Source of the DNA: Rhexocercosporidium sp. MPI-PUGE-AT-0058
Taxonomy: Eukaryota; Ascomycota; Leotiomycetes; Helotiales
Assembly: GCA_020746875.1 (NCBI GenBank)
Contig: JAGTJL010000001.1
Coordinates: 2,542,001-2,606,000 of the forward strand
Direction of reading: 5' to 3'
Length of the DNA: 64,000 bases
Shown here piece after piece: positions 21,717 through 33,516 of the stretch. Under the pieces are notes generated by a model. It did not search any database. It worked only from the letters and a program-made list of their open reading frames with translations, and had not been told where the DNA came from. How positions within the stretch are numbered: position 1 is the stretch's first letter; each line of letters opens with the position of its first letter. Made by a program: the position numbers and the translations under genes.

Positions 21717-23130
21717 ATGGTATGTATCAGAATCCGAATTGCATATACTTCTCGCTAAAGCCCCTTTAGTTCCTGAATAACTGGCCTCCGTTACTTCTCC
21801 TGCTCAGCCTCGCCCCTCCAGCAACAGCAGCACTTTCTGCAACAATCGTACTCAAGCCCTCATACCAATCCAAAGATATCTCATTCTCTGACTGGGTTTC
21901 CCTCTTCACTCTTTGCCTTACGCCCCTTATCGTGCACATCATCGTAGGCACTCCCGAAGTTGTCTGCCTCTCCTCCACACGAAAGTACCTCAACTGGCAC
22001 CGACGATTCTGCCACTACAACCCGACAACCATACTATGGCGATACTTCGCTATTGTCGACCGGCGAGTCCGCGAAAAAGAATGGAGCACAGCTGATTTGG
22101 CAGCCTCGAACGCGCTATTTTGGACGACTCGAGGCTGGGATGGCTCTGAAGAATTGATTCAAAGCAGTCGAATATACTGTCTCAAATTCCCCGATAAACC
22201 TCGAGCTACGATCTTCTCAAAGAATTTCGTGAAAACGGTTGTGGTCACTACACAAGGTGTACAGCCCATCATGGACTTGCTACAGGGAATTAACGGCAAC
22301 ACTGTCTTTATGTCGAATGTTGCTCTTGACAAGATATTTTTCCCACTAGCTGTTATAGGACTGGTTCGTCTGTTTGCAGCACCTTGGTTAACGGAAGACT
22401 ATTTCTACGCTGAGCACGAAGACCGCAGCACAACGCCGGCTTTGAAACAGAGAACTGCAAGGTCGCAAACGATTCCTAATATTCTTGAGGCACGGACTAC
22501 TTCCTCCATGGGACTCGTTGACCCTGCCGACTACGCCCCAGAGGCACGATTCCATCCCGTAAATAGTTGGCGTGGCAGGTTCTTCAGAGTCATTTTCCTA
22601 ATCCCTATTTCCATCCTCTGGGCAATATGCATCATGTATACGATCCCTGGCAGAAAAGGTGGTATGCATCTGGCCACTACATACCTGCTATTCAGAATCT
22701 TCTACATGTCCTTATTAAGCGGTACCCTCTTCATCCACGTATATTATTTCATCCGGGACGCTCAGCGACAACCATTATTCCCTGCATTGTTTCTACCTGT
22801 TACCAGGTCTATACTTGCATCCTTATCCTTATGGTACTTGTTCTGGTTGTGATTACTGCGCTCGAAACGCGGAAGACGATGTGTGGGATATACACGGTCC
22901 TCCCTGCTGAATTGACGAGAAATGATGCGTGGACGTGCGGAGGAGTATATGTCAACTCAAACTCGACGAGTAACCCTTTTGGCATTGCTATGCGCTATTT
23001 ATCTCCTTCTATTAAAACCTTACTAAGGCAGGGTGAATACAGTATTGTGGAGTGGGATGGGTTGTGTATAGGGACTAAGGGAGCTAATCAATATATTTTA
23101 GCTATAAATAGTTCGCCGTATACTAGTTAA
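21717..23130 (+). CDS. Multi-pass membrane protein of unknown function with an ATG-only first exon
   Basis: The best model joins 21717-21719 (a bare ATG), 21770-22738 and 22807-23130, giving about 431 residues. The first intron starts gtatgt and ends ctttag; the second starts gtatat and ends ttaccag. Both joins keep frame. Exon 2 opens with FLNNWPPLLLLLSLAPPATA, an N-terminal signal or anchor that needs the isolated ATG to be translated. Further hydrophobic segments lie at about residues 41-60, 190-205, 274-295 and 305-343, the last spanning the second splice site. A Cys-containing tail rich in Asn/Ser follows. The sequence resembles uncharacterised fungal membrane proteins; no function is proposed. 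Without the second intron the frame stops right after the hydrophobic stretch and the conserved-looking tail would be lost. Confidence 0.75.
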
Positions 23131-24400
23131 ATTGCTTCTTGATAGTTAGTTAGAGAAAGAGATAGCTAAGCTAAAGAGTTACCTCTAAGACGATAGCTGT
23201 TAGTTTTCTTAATTCTAAAGTCTATTAAAGTATCTATTATTATACTTATAAAAACTATTCTTAAGAACTACTAGAGGTTATAAATTATTCTTATATTATT
23301 AATAATGTACAAATACTAGTATTCTCGAGAGTATTCTAGATATTAATCTAGATAATTTTAGAGCTATATTTAAAGACTATCTTCTTTTAGATAAAGTCCT
23401 TTTACCTCTCTTAGAAATAATTAATTTCTATCTCTAGGACCTAAATAGTAAGTTAGTACACCTCTCTTTAGAACACCTATACCTTTAGAATACTTAACTC
23501 TACTAAAAGTCGCGATTTTTACTATTTTTTAACTTTATAAATATTTAATATTAATCTCTAAAATTAAAAATATAGACTCTTTTAATATAAATAAGCTACA
23601 TAAAAATTAGTAAAAATTTTAGTATAAATAGATCTCTAAGAAATTAAGCTTAAAATCTAAGTTTCTAATTTACTAATAATTTATATATAAAACTTAAAAT
23701 CTTAACAACTTTTTTTATAAAATAGTTAAAAATAAACTAAGTAATTTTATAGAATCCTAGAGATATTTACTTTCTAGTTGTTAGTTGTATTTAGTTAAAC
23801 TTTTTAAGATTCTAATTATTTTATAAGTAATAAATTAGCTATTTATTATATAGTAAAGGCTTTAGGTACTAAGCCTTAATTGTTTATTAATAAAATCTAT
23901 TAAATAAGTACTAATTTCTCTATAGTTATAAGCTTAGTAGTTATAGCTTATAAATTAACGCGTATAGAGCGCCTATTTATCTAATTACGCGTTATTAAAT
24001 ATACTATATTATATAATGCCGCCGTAGCTAAAAGGCTCTTGAATTAACGGGATTTAAAGGCCTAAATAGCTAGCTAAATTTAACCTTTATTTTAGACTAA
24101 TTAATTACTATATTATAGAGGTATTTTATATAGAATAGCCTAAAATCGCGTTCGCGGTAAGAAAATTCACGGTTCGCTAATCTTAACGGCTTACTGATTC
24201 AGCACGTTATGACAGCTTATATATTGCTTAGTAATACTGTCGAATCGCTAAGGTAACTAACTACTACCTGTTAAAAGTTCGGCGCCTTTGCGCTAAAAAT
24301 CCGCTCCGTCCCTTCTACTTTGCTAGGACAGCACATAGCTTAGCTTAGCTAAGTTTTATACACACGAAACTCATAGATATTACTCTTAGTAATCCGTATA
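23131..24400. repeat. AT-rich, RIP-like island
   Basis: Base composition falls abruptly after the stop codon at 23130. The stretch is dominated by TA-rich words with stop codons in all frames and few CpA/TpG pairs, the look of a RIP-mutated repeat. I could not identify the parent element. Confidence 0.7.
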
Positions 24401-24987
24401 GGATCGATATCTACGGCCGTACGTATGAGAACCTCAATACGCGCCACATTATCACGGGGCGTACACTATTGGGAACACGGACCCATTGTTGTGGAATATT
24501 GTTTGCAAGTGCATATCGTTTTGGAAGCCCCTGTTGACCTTTCTTCCATTGCCAGCGCAATGCAGTGTCACCTTGATTCCGCCGTCGGCAACCTTGTCCC
24601 TCTCCCCTCTCACCCCCGATTCGAATCAGTCTCTGCTCAGAATTCTCGAACTTTTCTGTATATGTTGGAATCAATGTTCACGCGACTCTTGGAGCAATTT
24701 CTGTGTCTCAGAAGCTTCATTTCCAAAAGATTTCATTTGCTTAAAGAAGCGAGTGGCTTCGTCAGCCATGAACGGGGCTGAAGAAGGCGCAACGCCAAAT
24801 GCCATTCCTGTCTCTGGACCATAGCCCATGCGTAACCTTTTAATCGATTTCTGAGACAAGCATGAGGCTAAATAGTGGTCTTATCTTCTGCTCTCAAGAC
24901 CCCGTTGGTGCCTTTATTCAACCTAGATTTTCACCCCCTGTCTCGAAGGTCAGCAACTCTTCTATATTTTGAAAATCCTCTCCCACT
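24401..24987. other. Intergenic region and promoter of the next gene
   Basis: Normal composition resumes. Overlapping short frames on both strands have no recognisable feature; it is treated as the upstream region of the gene at 24988. Confidence 0.4.
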
Positions 24988-27034
24988 ATGTCCATCAAGC
25001 ATACATATCAGACAAACAGCTATCCTGCGTACCCTCAGAACGTGAATGGGACTGTAGGTGCTACCAACACCACTGCCGGAAACACCAATTCAAAAAAAGT
25101 GCCGTGGGAAGTGCCGCTGCTGCTCCTATTGTTTTTCTTCGTGGCTGTCTGCATCGGTTTTGCGCATCACTTCTTTTACTCGTTTTTAGACGGACGGGTT
25201 GCAGAAAACCAAGCGGTGAGTAGCTTGTTTTACAGACATCAATGTCCATTTGATCGTAGACTTGGCTAAATGGTCTTGGTAGTGGATGCTCCGAGCTGGG
25301 ACTGCTCTTGCCTACTTGGGAAAGCTTTTATTTGGCCTCTCGATTGGATCTGCTTTTACACAGCGACTCTGGAAATCTTTGAGGTCCAAAGTCTTCTCTC
25401 TTGGTGCTATTGACAGTCTGTTTGATTTGAAGAACAATCCCATACAACTTTTCAAATTTGAACTTCTAGCGAGCGCCAAATTTGCTGTTCTTTTGGCACT
25501 CTCGATATGGTAAGACTATAATATTCTCTCTCTACTTCATTAGCATGCATTCTGATGTGAATCACAGGGCTTTACCTCTTCTTCCAATTATTGCCCCGGG
25601 CAGTATTTCAATCAATGCCGCTGCCAATATTTTGCTTACCAGTAACGTTTCAACTCAGACGCTGAACTTTACTCGATCCCACGACACCCCGCTAGTCAGG
25701 CCATCGAGCTACACTGTCAATTTCGCCGACATCCAGGGCAACGGCGCCGCCTTCAATGCGTATACTGGGCCATCTTCCCGAGCGAAGGGCTTGATATACA
25801 GCACTGTATATGGAGGGCAAATTGTTCCCGCCGCCTCTCCTTGTGGAGCCAATTGCACTTTTAATCAAACTTTCAATGGACCCGCATACCAGTGCCGAGA
25901 TGTAGATTACACACAGTCAAATCCAGGAAACCCCTTCTGTCATGACGGGCCGTGCAGCGCCTCGCATTTCGCTTCTGCCACGAATAGTGCTTTTGATATC
26001 GAATGGTACATGGCTCAAAATTCTTCGGGGAATACTTGTACGGGTTGCCTAGGAGAAGCGTGGATGGACGGGAAGTTATGGGTCGAGTACCGGTACTTAT
26101 TACCAGAGTATCGTTTACAAACTGGAGATCCACCAAGGAATGCTACTCCGATTCCAGATTCCGCATTTGAAAAACACCAGTTCATGTGTCAATCTTACAA
26201 CGCCAGCTACGCAATCCGAAGAACCTACGTTGATTTTAAGCAGAAAATCGAGGGCCATCTAACGTATAATATTCATTCATGGCCAGCTTCAAACAGACAT
26301 TGCTGATAAATCTTTCTAGCTTTCTTAACCCGGTCAATTACAATTTTGATGCGTTTGAAGGCGCACTCGGAATTAACCCATATGCAAGCTATGCCATTCA
26401 CCAACTTCTTTACTCGATCCTGTCCGGGCAGATTGGTCTCGACGGTCGAATGCGTTCCATCGACAACACTGGGCTCGGCGGCACACAACTAGTCGAACAA
26501 CAACCATTCCCACAGCCAAACACGACCAGTACTATTGTAGACAATAGCCCGGGCCACATTGGCATCCAAAAGCCCATTCGGGATCTCCGTGCCGCCATTG
26601 AGCAACTCCACTTCAACATCACCGTCGGCATGCTCAGCATTCCAAACCTAATTTACCTGCAAAACGATACAGCTTCTGTTCAAGCGACCACTTTCGAGAA
26701 TCGCTGGAAGTATAACTGGATTCCCCTCGCAGCGGCTTACTGCGGCTGCGCCTTGGTGAATTTGTTGGCCATTGTGGTGGGTTTTGCTGCCATCATCAAT
26801 AATGACGGATTAGGCATTGGGAAAACTGGTTTCTTGAGGCTGTTGATGAATACTCGTAATCCAACGCTTGATGCAATCGTTGGTCTGAGAGGAAGAGGCA
26901 ATGATGCCATGCAGAAAGAGGTGGAGGGGATGCGAGTCCAATTTGGGGAATTGAGAGATCTGGGGACTGGGATGGGGACTGGTTATGTCGCTTTTGGGGT
27001 AGAGGGTGAAGTGCTTGAACTAAGGCGACGGTAA
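24988..27034 (+). CDS. Large fungal membrane protein of unknown function (often annotated 'formylmethionine deformylase-like')
   Basis: Exons 24988-25215, 25283-25509, 25568-26263 and 26320-27034 give about 621 residues; all joins keep frame and use GT-AG borders. A Ser/Thr/Asn-rich cytoplasmic start is followed by a hydrophobic segment (VPLLLLLFFFVAVCIGF), two more around exon 2 (LAYLGKLLFGLSIGSAF and AVLLALSIWALPLLPII), a large Cys- and N-glycosylation-rich loop presumably outside the cell, and a last segment (WIPLAAAYCGCALVNLLAIVVGF). The order W-x-LRAGTALAYL...FTQRLW...APGSISI is typical of a large ascomycete family that databases often label formylmethionine deformylase-like, a name with no biochemical support I know of. 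Function unknown. Confidence 0.82.
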
Positions 27035-27393
27035 TCTGTATTTGCCGCTGTTTAGTGGTTGCATGCCGCCTACGAAAGGAAGTCATTCCAACCATAATAT
27101 CCGTGTCTGATAGTATTTTGGATGCGGTAGAAGAAGGAGAAAATTACATTTATGAGCGGATCGGGAAGTTCGAGGCTCCCTTTGCTTGGTTCGAGGGGGC
27201 GGAGACAGAGACTTTCATAATCGTTTTAGCGCTTTTTTTCTTGTGAAATTCTTGCAAGAGTCTCTCTGCGACCTTTGTAGCCAATCGTATCCTAGACCTA
27301 GATTCAAATTTGTTTGGCCTTTGCTACGTTCTTGAGTCCAAAGCTTCCCCACGCCCCTTTCTATTAAAACTATCAAAATATATATAATACGAA
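27035..27393. other. Intergenic region between membrane protein gene and ankyrin relic
   Basis: This holds the 3' region of the gene to the left; nothing else is supported. Confidence 0.5.
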
Positions 27394-27857
27394 CTACTCT
27401 GCCAAGAACAGCTGTTGAAACCCATAAAAGTCTTCCGGCTCAGGTGACCCATGCATCACCAAGAGCTGTTCTACCCCTTTATGGCTATTGAGTGCAGCTC
27501 GTTGTAAGGCAGTCCATCCACCTATATTCTCCAACCCTACTTCTACACCCTTCTCGAGCAGCAGCTTAACGACCGCTTCGTGGCCGCTATCAGCAGCCCA
27601 CAACAGCGGCGTCCAACCGTCTTCGTCCTTCGAGTCGGCATCGACCTTGTCATCTTCGGTTACCTTTCTTCTTGGCTTCCTCGTTTTGACATATTACATA
27701 GCCTCTCAATCTCGTGATTTTGCTCTAGCCAAAGGCTCTGGTTCTGCTCTATTCTCTCAGCTATCAAATCTGTCATACTCCCAAAATCGTAGTTTCGGAA
27801 ACCCATAATATTTTCCTGAAGCACCGAAAGTAATATCAGCATGACTGCTTGGTTCAT
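27394..27857 (-). pseudogene. Ankyrin-repeat gene fragment, frameshifted and truncated
   Basis: On the minus strand, 27603-27394 encodes ankyrin repeats (GHEAVVKLLLEKGVEV then GGWTALQRAALNSHKGVEQLL), and the repeat signature extends upstream in the same frame (DGWTPLLWAADS). A preceding block (27857-27663) reads in a different frame and ends at a TAA just where the ankyrin frame opens. A one-base shift would join them. The 5' part is missing where AT-rich DNA begins at about 27870. It looks like the 3' end of an ankyrin protein, perhaps of the NACHT-ankyrin type, cut by repeat insertion. Confidence 0.6.
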
Positions 27858-28390
27858 ACCATTTACACAACTTATTTAAATACCTTTTTTTTCTTAATTA
27901 TCTATTATTATAAAGTAATTAATCCTCTTATATTTTATAAAATATATTTGAAGCTTAACTTTTTTCTATAATATAGTTTTTTTTAAAAATTATAGTTTTA
28001 ATTTAATAAATTAAAAGCATATATTTCTTTATCTTACGGAAATAACAAATATTATATTAGCACTTTGATTATAAGTAATAAAAGCTATTATAATAAGCCA
28101 AGTGCTTAATAGCTTAATAATAGTCCTCGATTCGAGGCTTATATTCTTTTAGCTCTTTAATTATTCTTAGATTATAGCTGCTTAAAAGTTAGGTTATAAT
28201 ATTTAGCTCTTTATTAAAGAATCGGTATAATGCTACTCGTAAGTAACGCTTTTAGCTTAAGCGCTGAAGAATAATATAAGACTTGCAGATATAGTATATA
28301 ATTACTTAATGTATTAAATTATATGAAAATATTATGCTCGTACGCAAAGAAAGTCGAATTTAAGACGTAAATAATAGTATAAGCAAACTG
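27858..28390. repeat. AT-rich, RIP-like island
   Basis: Highly AT-rich with stops in all frames, bordering the broken ankyrin gene. The parent repeat was not identified. At its right edge a 19-bp palindrome, ggtattttaccgaaatacc (about 28472), may mark an element end. Confidence 0.6.
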
Positions 28391-29994
28391 GTATCTTACC
28401 GAATAGTGTCTTACCAAAAACCGCCTTAGTCAGCAGCACTCGGGCCAATCACAGCACCCGAATTTTGGTATTTTACCGAAATACCACCGTCATATAGGAA
28501 GTAGTCCGAGTCTTTACTGCAGCCTATGGCAAGTCTGTAACGTCCTTAAGTTCTTCGTAATAACGCCGGAGGTTCTCCCAGAGCATGCGGAAAAGTGATT
28601 TTGGCCGCGCAGGGAAATCTGAGCCCTGAAAACAAGGGGTTGAACGAATCACCTTCGACCTCTTACAAAGCATGGTCAAATATGAAATGCCCTAGCAGTC
28701 AAGTGTTACCCTAAGGCCAGGTATACGTATTACTTTACGCCACAGTACGTGTGACCGAAAGTAAATAAACTTGAAAAACACAGTGAGAAAACATGCATTC
28801 CTTCAACAATGCACTGGCGCTGTGGAGAGAGAAGACTAGTCACTGATATTCCGCAGAGCCACACAAATACTCCCATGTTAATTCTTCATCCCTCTTATAC
28901 AGCCTCTTCCATCACCCAGTCTATTCCTACTTAATTCATTACATTCATATAGAAGCTTTGCAATTCTTGCTATTAGTTTTACTCTATTTTATCAGCGCCA
29001 GTACCCACTATGAGGGCTGGGTTGGCGATCAGGTGGTAGGCTCTGGTTGTGTCTGATTACTCAATCCTGCACATCCTGCGTGCTATGTACTCGCAAAGAT
29101 CACGTATTTGGTGACTTACATTGCCTAGCACCCTACCTAGGTAGATTCCGACGCTGCCTTCGTTTCTTCGCTCTGGGACCAGCCTCAAATTAGAGTGGTG
29201 GATTGTTTGATCAGCATCAAGAGTCCGAAAACATGAAGTCTTGACCAGTCTGGGATTGTTGGTACAAGTAGTCATGTCATGTGAAATACTGTCGATGTCT
29301 GCAATATCAACACCTCCAGTATGAGATCTCCAGTTTGAGATTTTTTCAGGAAGTATAATAACTGGGTACATGCTTGACATTCAGTCTCGTCTAAGTACCT
29401 AACCCTTCAATAATTACTCAGCAGCTACATCTCTAGATAGAATAAACATTGGACCAAGCGATCGCGCTTACATTTATTCTTCAATTAGATCACTCTCCAA
29501 CAAATACACACTGCATCGAAGCATTGACCTCGGTGAATTATTTGAAGACTGTGGGACAACTGTGATCGTTGGATTTGGTAGACACAATCATATTTATCAG
29601 ACGATATTTAGCCGAAGTAAACAAATTGGCGAGCTTTAGGTACATCATGAATTATCAACACCCGTAGAACGGGGCCGAGAACATTGTTACAGGATCAGCG
29701 TCTCAAAATATATAGATGCGCACCTACAGTGAAAGACAGTTACAAAGCATGGGCTGAAGATGCCATTTTAATTTGAGCATAAAGCCCCTTCCTAAGGGCA
29801 GATGTGCCAGTTTTTGGACTTTCGTCCTCCTAGATCATCAAACCAATCCAAACGATCCCATGCCACACATTTGTCCAACTCGCTTACTAACCCCCTAAAA
29901 TACCAAAATAGAGGAAATTCTCCTGGGGGTTCTCCTAGAACAAGTTCCTGAGCCTATGGTCCCCCAGTCACGCGATACCACCCGGAACGCTCAC
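28391..29994. other. Gene-poor stretch
   Basis: No convincing gene. A 107-codon minus frame at 29057-29380 has no signal peptide or known motif. Around 29740-29830 there is a segment loosely similar to one at about 61320-61400 (both contain ggcaga-gtgccagt and ggac-ttcgt), so both may be old copies of one dispersed repeat. Confidence 0.4.
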
Positions 29995-30697
29995 TCATTG
30001 ACAAATGTTTGTTCCTGTCAAGCACTTTCCTACAATTTCATGGCTAGCACTGTCATCCCACCCAAACCTTTTCCAAAATCTCGGAGTCAGCATACTTCTT
30101 CTTTAAAGTCTGAGAGAGTTCTAGTAGTAACGGGAAATCGCGTTGAGCAATATAGAAGTATAGAGAGGACGCAAAAAATGTAGTATTGATCGAAGAGCGT
30201 AAAACTTACCAACTGGCTTCATAAGCACGACACTTGCGATCCATTTGACCCATTGCATATCTGACATCCTTACTGTCTAGATTTCCACATCCGCTCCTAG
30301 TGTCGATGCAGTAATACATCAGAACGCCATAGTATACGTATCCAGTCCAAGTGTTTTGGCCAGTGGAACAGAGGTCGTGTCCATTACCAGCCCAGGCGGC
30401 CAGTGCATCGCCGGCTTTATCAACACCAGCGTGGTCAAGGTTGGTACCCCAGCAGTCGACACGGCGTTTGGCGAATTTGGCGGATCGTGCGAGACCCTGG
30501 GAAGGGGAGGGGGTTGTCTCGGTGTTGGAGGTAATGATAGGAGCAAGGGTTAGGTCAGAGAGAGAGGTTGTGATTACTGTCCCGTCTTCTTGAAGGCTCG
30601 AGGTCCATAGGCCGTCGGGGAGGATGGAGGGGACCAGGATTGCTGAGGAGAGAGATGCGAAGGTGAGGATAGTCGGAGTGAGGAGATAGAGATACAT
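29995..30697 (-). CDS. Small secreted protein of unknown function
   Basis: Minus-strand exons 30697-30210 and 30067-29995 encode about 186 residues. The N-terminus is a clear signal peptide (MYLYLLTPTILTFASLSSAI). A propeptide-like Ser/Thr region with a basic KRR site precedes the mature part, which starts at DCWGTNLDHAG and has spaced Cys and aromatic residues (GYVYYGVLMYYCIDTRSGCGNLD, then MDRKCRAYEASW). The open frame would stop right at a perfect gtaagt donor. Splicing to 30067 restores Trp and adds FGWDDSASHEIVGKCLTGTNICQ-like sequence with two more Cys, giving six or more Cys in the mature protein. The tail fits my recollection of how related fungal secreted proteins end (EIVGKC..GT..C). 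A TATA-like box lies upstream at 30814-30822. Candidate effector-type secreted protein; role unknown. Confidence 0.75.
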
Positions 30698-31149
30698 AGC
30701 TGCAAGTACTTATGGTATATCTGTAAAATCGAGGGTGTATAGCAGAAAGAAAATAAAAGTTGTCGGTTTGCTCTTGGTGGTCTTGCGAGAGTGTGCTAGG
30801 CGGGAAGAGGGTCGTTTATATAGAGGATTTCGAACCATCAGCGGACCAAAACCGCAACGAACGGACGACATATTCTATTGGTGCAGGTACATTTTCGAAT
30901 CAAACCTGCCCAGTCTCAATCATTCTATCTCCACTGCAATTAAATCATCAATTGCCGCTTCTGGTTTTTACCACGACATGGATAGCTGTGGGGCGTCGGC
31001 GAGCTCATACCTCGTTTAAAGCTGAATCCAGTAGGACTGTCCGTCCTTGCATTGCATACGATGGACATGTATTTTTTCAATTGTCAGACGAGTCCGACTT
31101 CTGATGATATTCTGAAGTTGGACCATGAAATTGTGGGCTACAGTACTAG
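30698..31149. other. Promoter side of the secreted protein gene
   Basis: No gene supported apart from the promoter of the minus-strand gene. Overlapping plus-strand short frames here have no protein signature. Confidence 0.45.
30814..30822 (-). promoter_or_regulatory. TATA box of the small secreted protein gene
   Basis: Read on the minus strand the sequence is tatataaac, about 120 nt upstream of the ATG at 30697. Confidence 0.5.
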
Positions 31150-31584
31150 TCAACTGATATCCGTCTATTAGCCGAATACCACCCAAATAATACTTCTCCT
31201 ATTACATATTATAACAGCCACGGAGCTTTAATCGTTTATTCCTTTCGATCTTAAAGTATTTAGAGCAATTATAAACCTTTGTATGATTTTATTTTAGTTT
31301 AAAAAGCGAGGAATGTTAATAATTAATTCGTCAAAGTGTAACGTGTTATTTTAGTGTCGTATTTTGCGGGTAATGTCGCGTTTTACACGTACCCCTACCT
31401 TTGCCTTACTACTACTTACCTATGTAATACTTAGAACACGTCTTAACTCTATCCAATTATCCTTATGATCTAATTAGTAAGTTTGCAGTAAGATTTTATT
31501 ATAGATTATTTATAATAAGGTTAAACTAGCAAGTGTTCGAGGTTAGTTTTGGTGTAAAACCTCGCTTGGACGGATATCAGTTGA
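31150..31584. mobile_element. Small element bounded by 16-bp perfect inverted repeats
   Basis: The ends tcaactgatatccgtc (31150-31165) and its exact reverse complement (31569-31584) bound 435 bp. The interior is AT-rich and non-coding. The repeats do not extend inward, and I could not see a convincing target-site duplication, so a decayed MITE is the best guess. Confidence 0.5.
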
Positions 31585-32482
31585 CGGTGACTGCAGTCAT
31601 CGTGGGAGCGAGACTGCAGCCGACACAAGGATCATTTAATGGGTTATTCTCCATGGTAACAAATATGCATTGTGTTTAACCCAAGCCCGTTTACTCGTAT
31701 ATGTCCAAGTCTGTCTCGGTGTCTAAGGCAGGAGCATAAGAGCCTGTAGCCTAGGGCGTGGTAAGCCTTGTATATGCAGATAAGCTTGCTCGGTTATCAT
31801 GGTAAGAGCGTAAGCACTGAAATTTAAGCAAATGTGACCTTGCAAGATAGACTGAATACGACCCCTTGAGCATTTATTTCCCGAGGGCTAAATTTTCATT
31901 CGCCAAAACGCAAGTTCCCGAGGGCTGTATCTTCATTCGTCAAAACGTGACCATGCAGAGGACCGGGGCCTACAAACAATAACATTATACCACCTTGCCG
32001 AAGGCTCTCAAGGGACCCGGCGGATTCGTGTGGTGGATCTGGGCGATGGCCGGCAATAACGACTTCAGCAATGCAAGAATAACACAAGCAATTTCAACTA
32101 TTTTAAAGTCTTCCAGGCCTAAGGCTCGAATATTCAAATATGACTTGAAAGAGACTTGTGAGTTTGCAACCCCCCTAAGATTAATACTTATTTTGTAACT
32201 ATTACTTGACGCATTTCGTCGTCATAACCATGAAACAAGAGAGTAAGACTGGAGCACCTCTAGCTTTGAATCGAGTTCTATAAGCTGTTGTGCTTACAAC
32301 CGTGAATAGTGCATGCGAAAAGCAGAATTGTCATACCTACCAACCCAGCGGGTAATGTCATCCATGCCTAGTTTATGTGATATTTGAACAGTTCCCAAAA
32401 CACTCCCAGATCCACGTTGACGAATATAATAGCAGACCACTCTAATCCCCTACCCACTAAATCAACCACCTTACACTCTTAG
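31585..32482. other. Gene-free stretch with a 37-bp direct repeat
   Basis: Near 31878-31951 a 37-bp unit starting ttcccgagggct occurs twice in tandem with a few differences. No gene was recognised. Confidence 0.5.
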
Positions 32483-33516
32483 TTACAACCAGTCTGACAG
32501 ATTTCTACCCTTATAATTATTCTTTGGGGAACCAATGGTTTTCTCCTCATCACGCACTTTGTCTTGGTCGCCATTCACTTCTTCGTAGTTGATGTATTTG
32601 ATGAGAGCGTAGAACCTTGATGCTAGAAGTGAGCCAAGTATAGGTCCGAGCCTGCAGAACAATGTTAGATCTGATGAAATTCCATCCGATGGTGCTCTTA
32701 CCAATAGATCCAGTGGTAATCGGGGAAGTTCCCCATCACTACGTTGGGTGCGAAGGCTCTGGCAGGATTGAGCGCTCCTTCAGTTCAGTAGACACCGAAC
32801 AGTTCTGCAACAAACAGGGCCAAGCCAATGCTGACAGGAGCAACGAACGTCGCTTTGGTTTTCTGGCTTCGTCAGTATTCGCTAGACAGATTTAATCCGC
32901 CAAAGTACCTCAGCTGCAAGCATAAGAATAGTGAAAACAAGCTCTGTGGTAAGGAACATCTCCAGGAAAAGCCCTTGCGCCACCGTCATGCCTTTCGCTG
33001 ACTGTGCATTGAACATCACCTTTGGGGCTGGTATAATATATCTTACTACCGCAGCGGCAGCAATAGCCCCAACAATTCGAGATACGAGAAGGAAAGCGGA
33101 TCGCAGCGGCGGTACGATCCCTGTTATACATAGTGATAGAGTGACCTGCTCTTGGTCAGTAGTTCTCAATAATGCGTCTTGCGGCAAATGTTCCACTTAC
33201 AGCAGGATTAAACAATCCACCACTCACCCGGAAGAAGATTCAAACAGTGATATCAAGACTGAACCCAAACACTAACGAGACATACATGGGAATTAGACAT
33301 ATTCGCTGTTTGAGTTCCTCCGAATGCTAAGAAAAGGAAAAGGAACGTTCCGCAGAACTCGCCAAGCGAGGCCACGAAATGTTTTTGGATAGAAAGTAAT
33401 CGAGGCATCTTATTGCTTTGGCAGCAGAATTGACGAATACAGCACTTGCAGGCAGGAAAAGAAGACATGTCCAGATATGCTCCGAGCGTCGAATATTGTT
33501 CCGTGTCGGACTCCAC
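32483..33516 (-). pseudogene. Aquaporin / major intrinsic protein (MIP) pseudogene
   Basis: The minus strand carries a complete MIP layout. Start block: SLGEFCGTFLFLFLAFGGTQ. Second block: VFGFSLDIT then FFRVSGGLFNPA, the first NPA motif. Then VTLSLCITGIVPPLR, then FLEMFLTTELVFTILMLAAE. Next is a second NPA block (GALNPARAFAPN) and HWIYW-LGPILGSLLASRFYALIKY. Three introns with good borders fit (33200-33146, 32908-32863, 32701-32652). Three lesions break it. A one-base shift follows ANMSNS. TGA replaces the usual Trp after FGFSLDITV. A second TGA replaces Trp just before TEGALNPAR. The family transports water or glycerol across membranes; this copy cannot make a full protein. Because the introns and motifs are so well kept, the loss looks recent. 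Confidence 0.8.

Noticed and set aside
24411..24859. Overlapping open frames on both strands before 24988
   Set aside because: None shows a domain or signal; likely chance in the 5' region of the next gene.
29057..29380. 107-codon minus-strand open frame
   Set aside because: No signal peptide, domain, splice context or coding-like neighbours; kept only as part of a gene-poor stretch.
30735..31104. Plus-strand open frames opposite the secreted-protein promoter
   Set aside because: They overlap the promoter of a supported gene and have no recognisable protein feature.
32483..33516. Reading the two in-frame TGA codons of the aquaporin as recoded Trp
   Set aside because: Nuclear genes of ascomycetes use TGA as stop, the neighbours use TGA as stop, and a frameshift is also present; a pseudogene is simpler.
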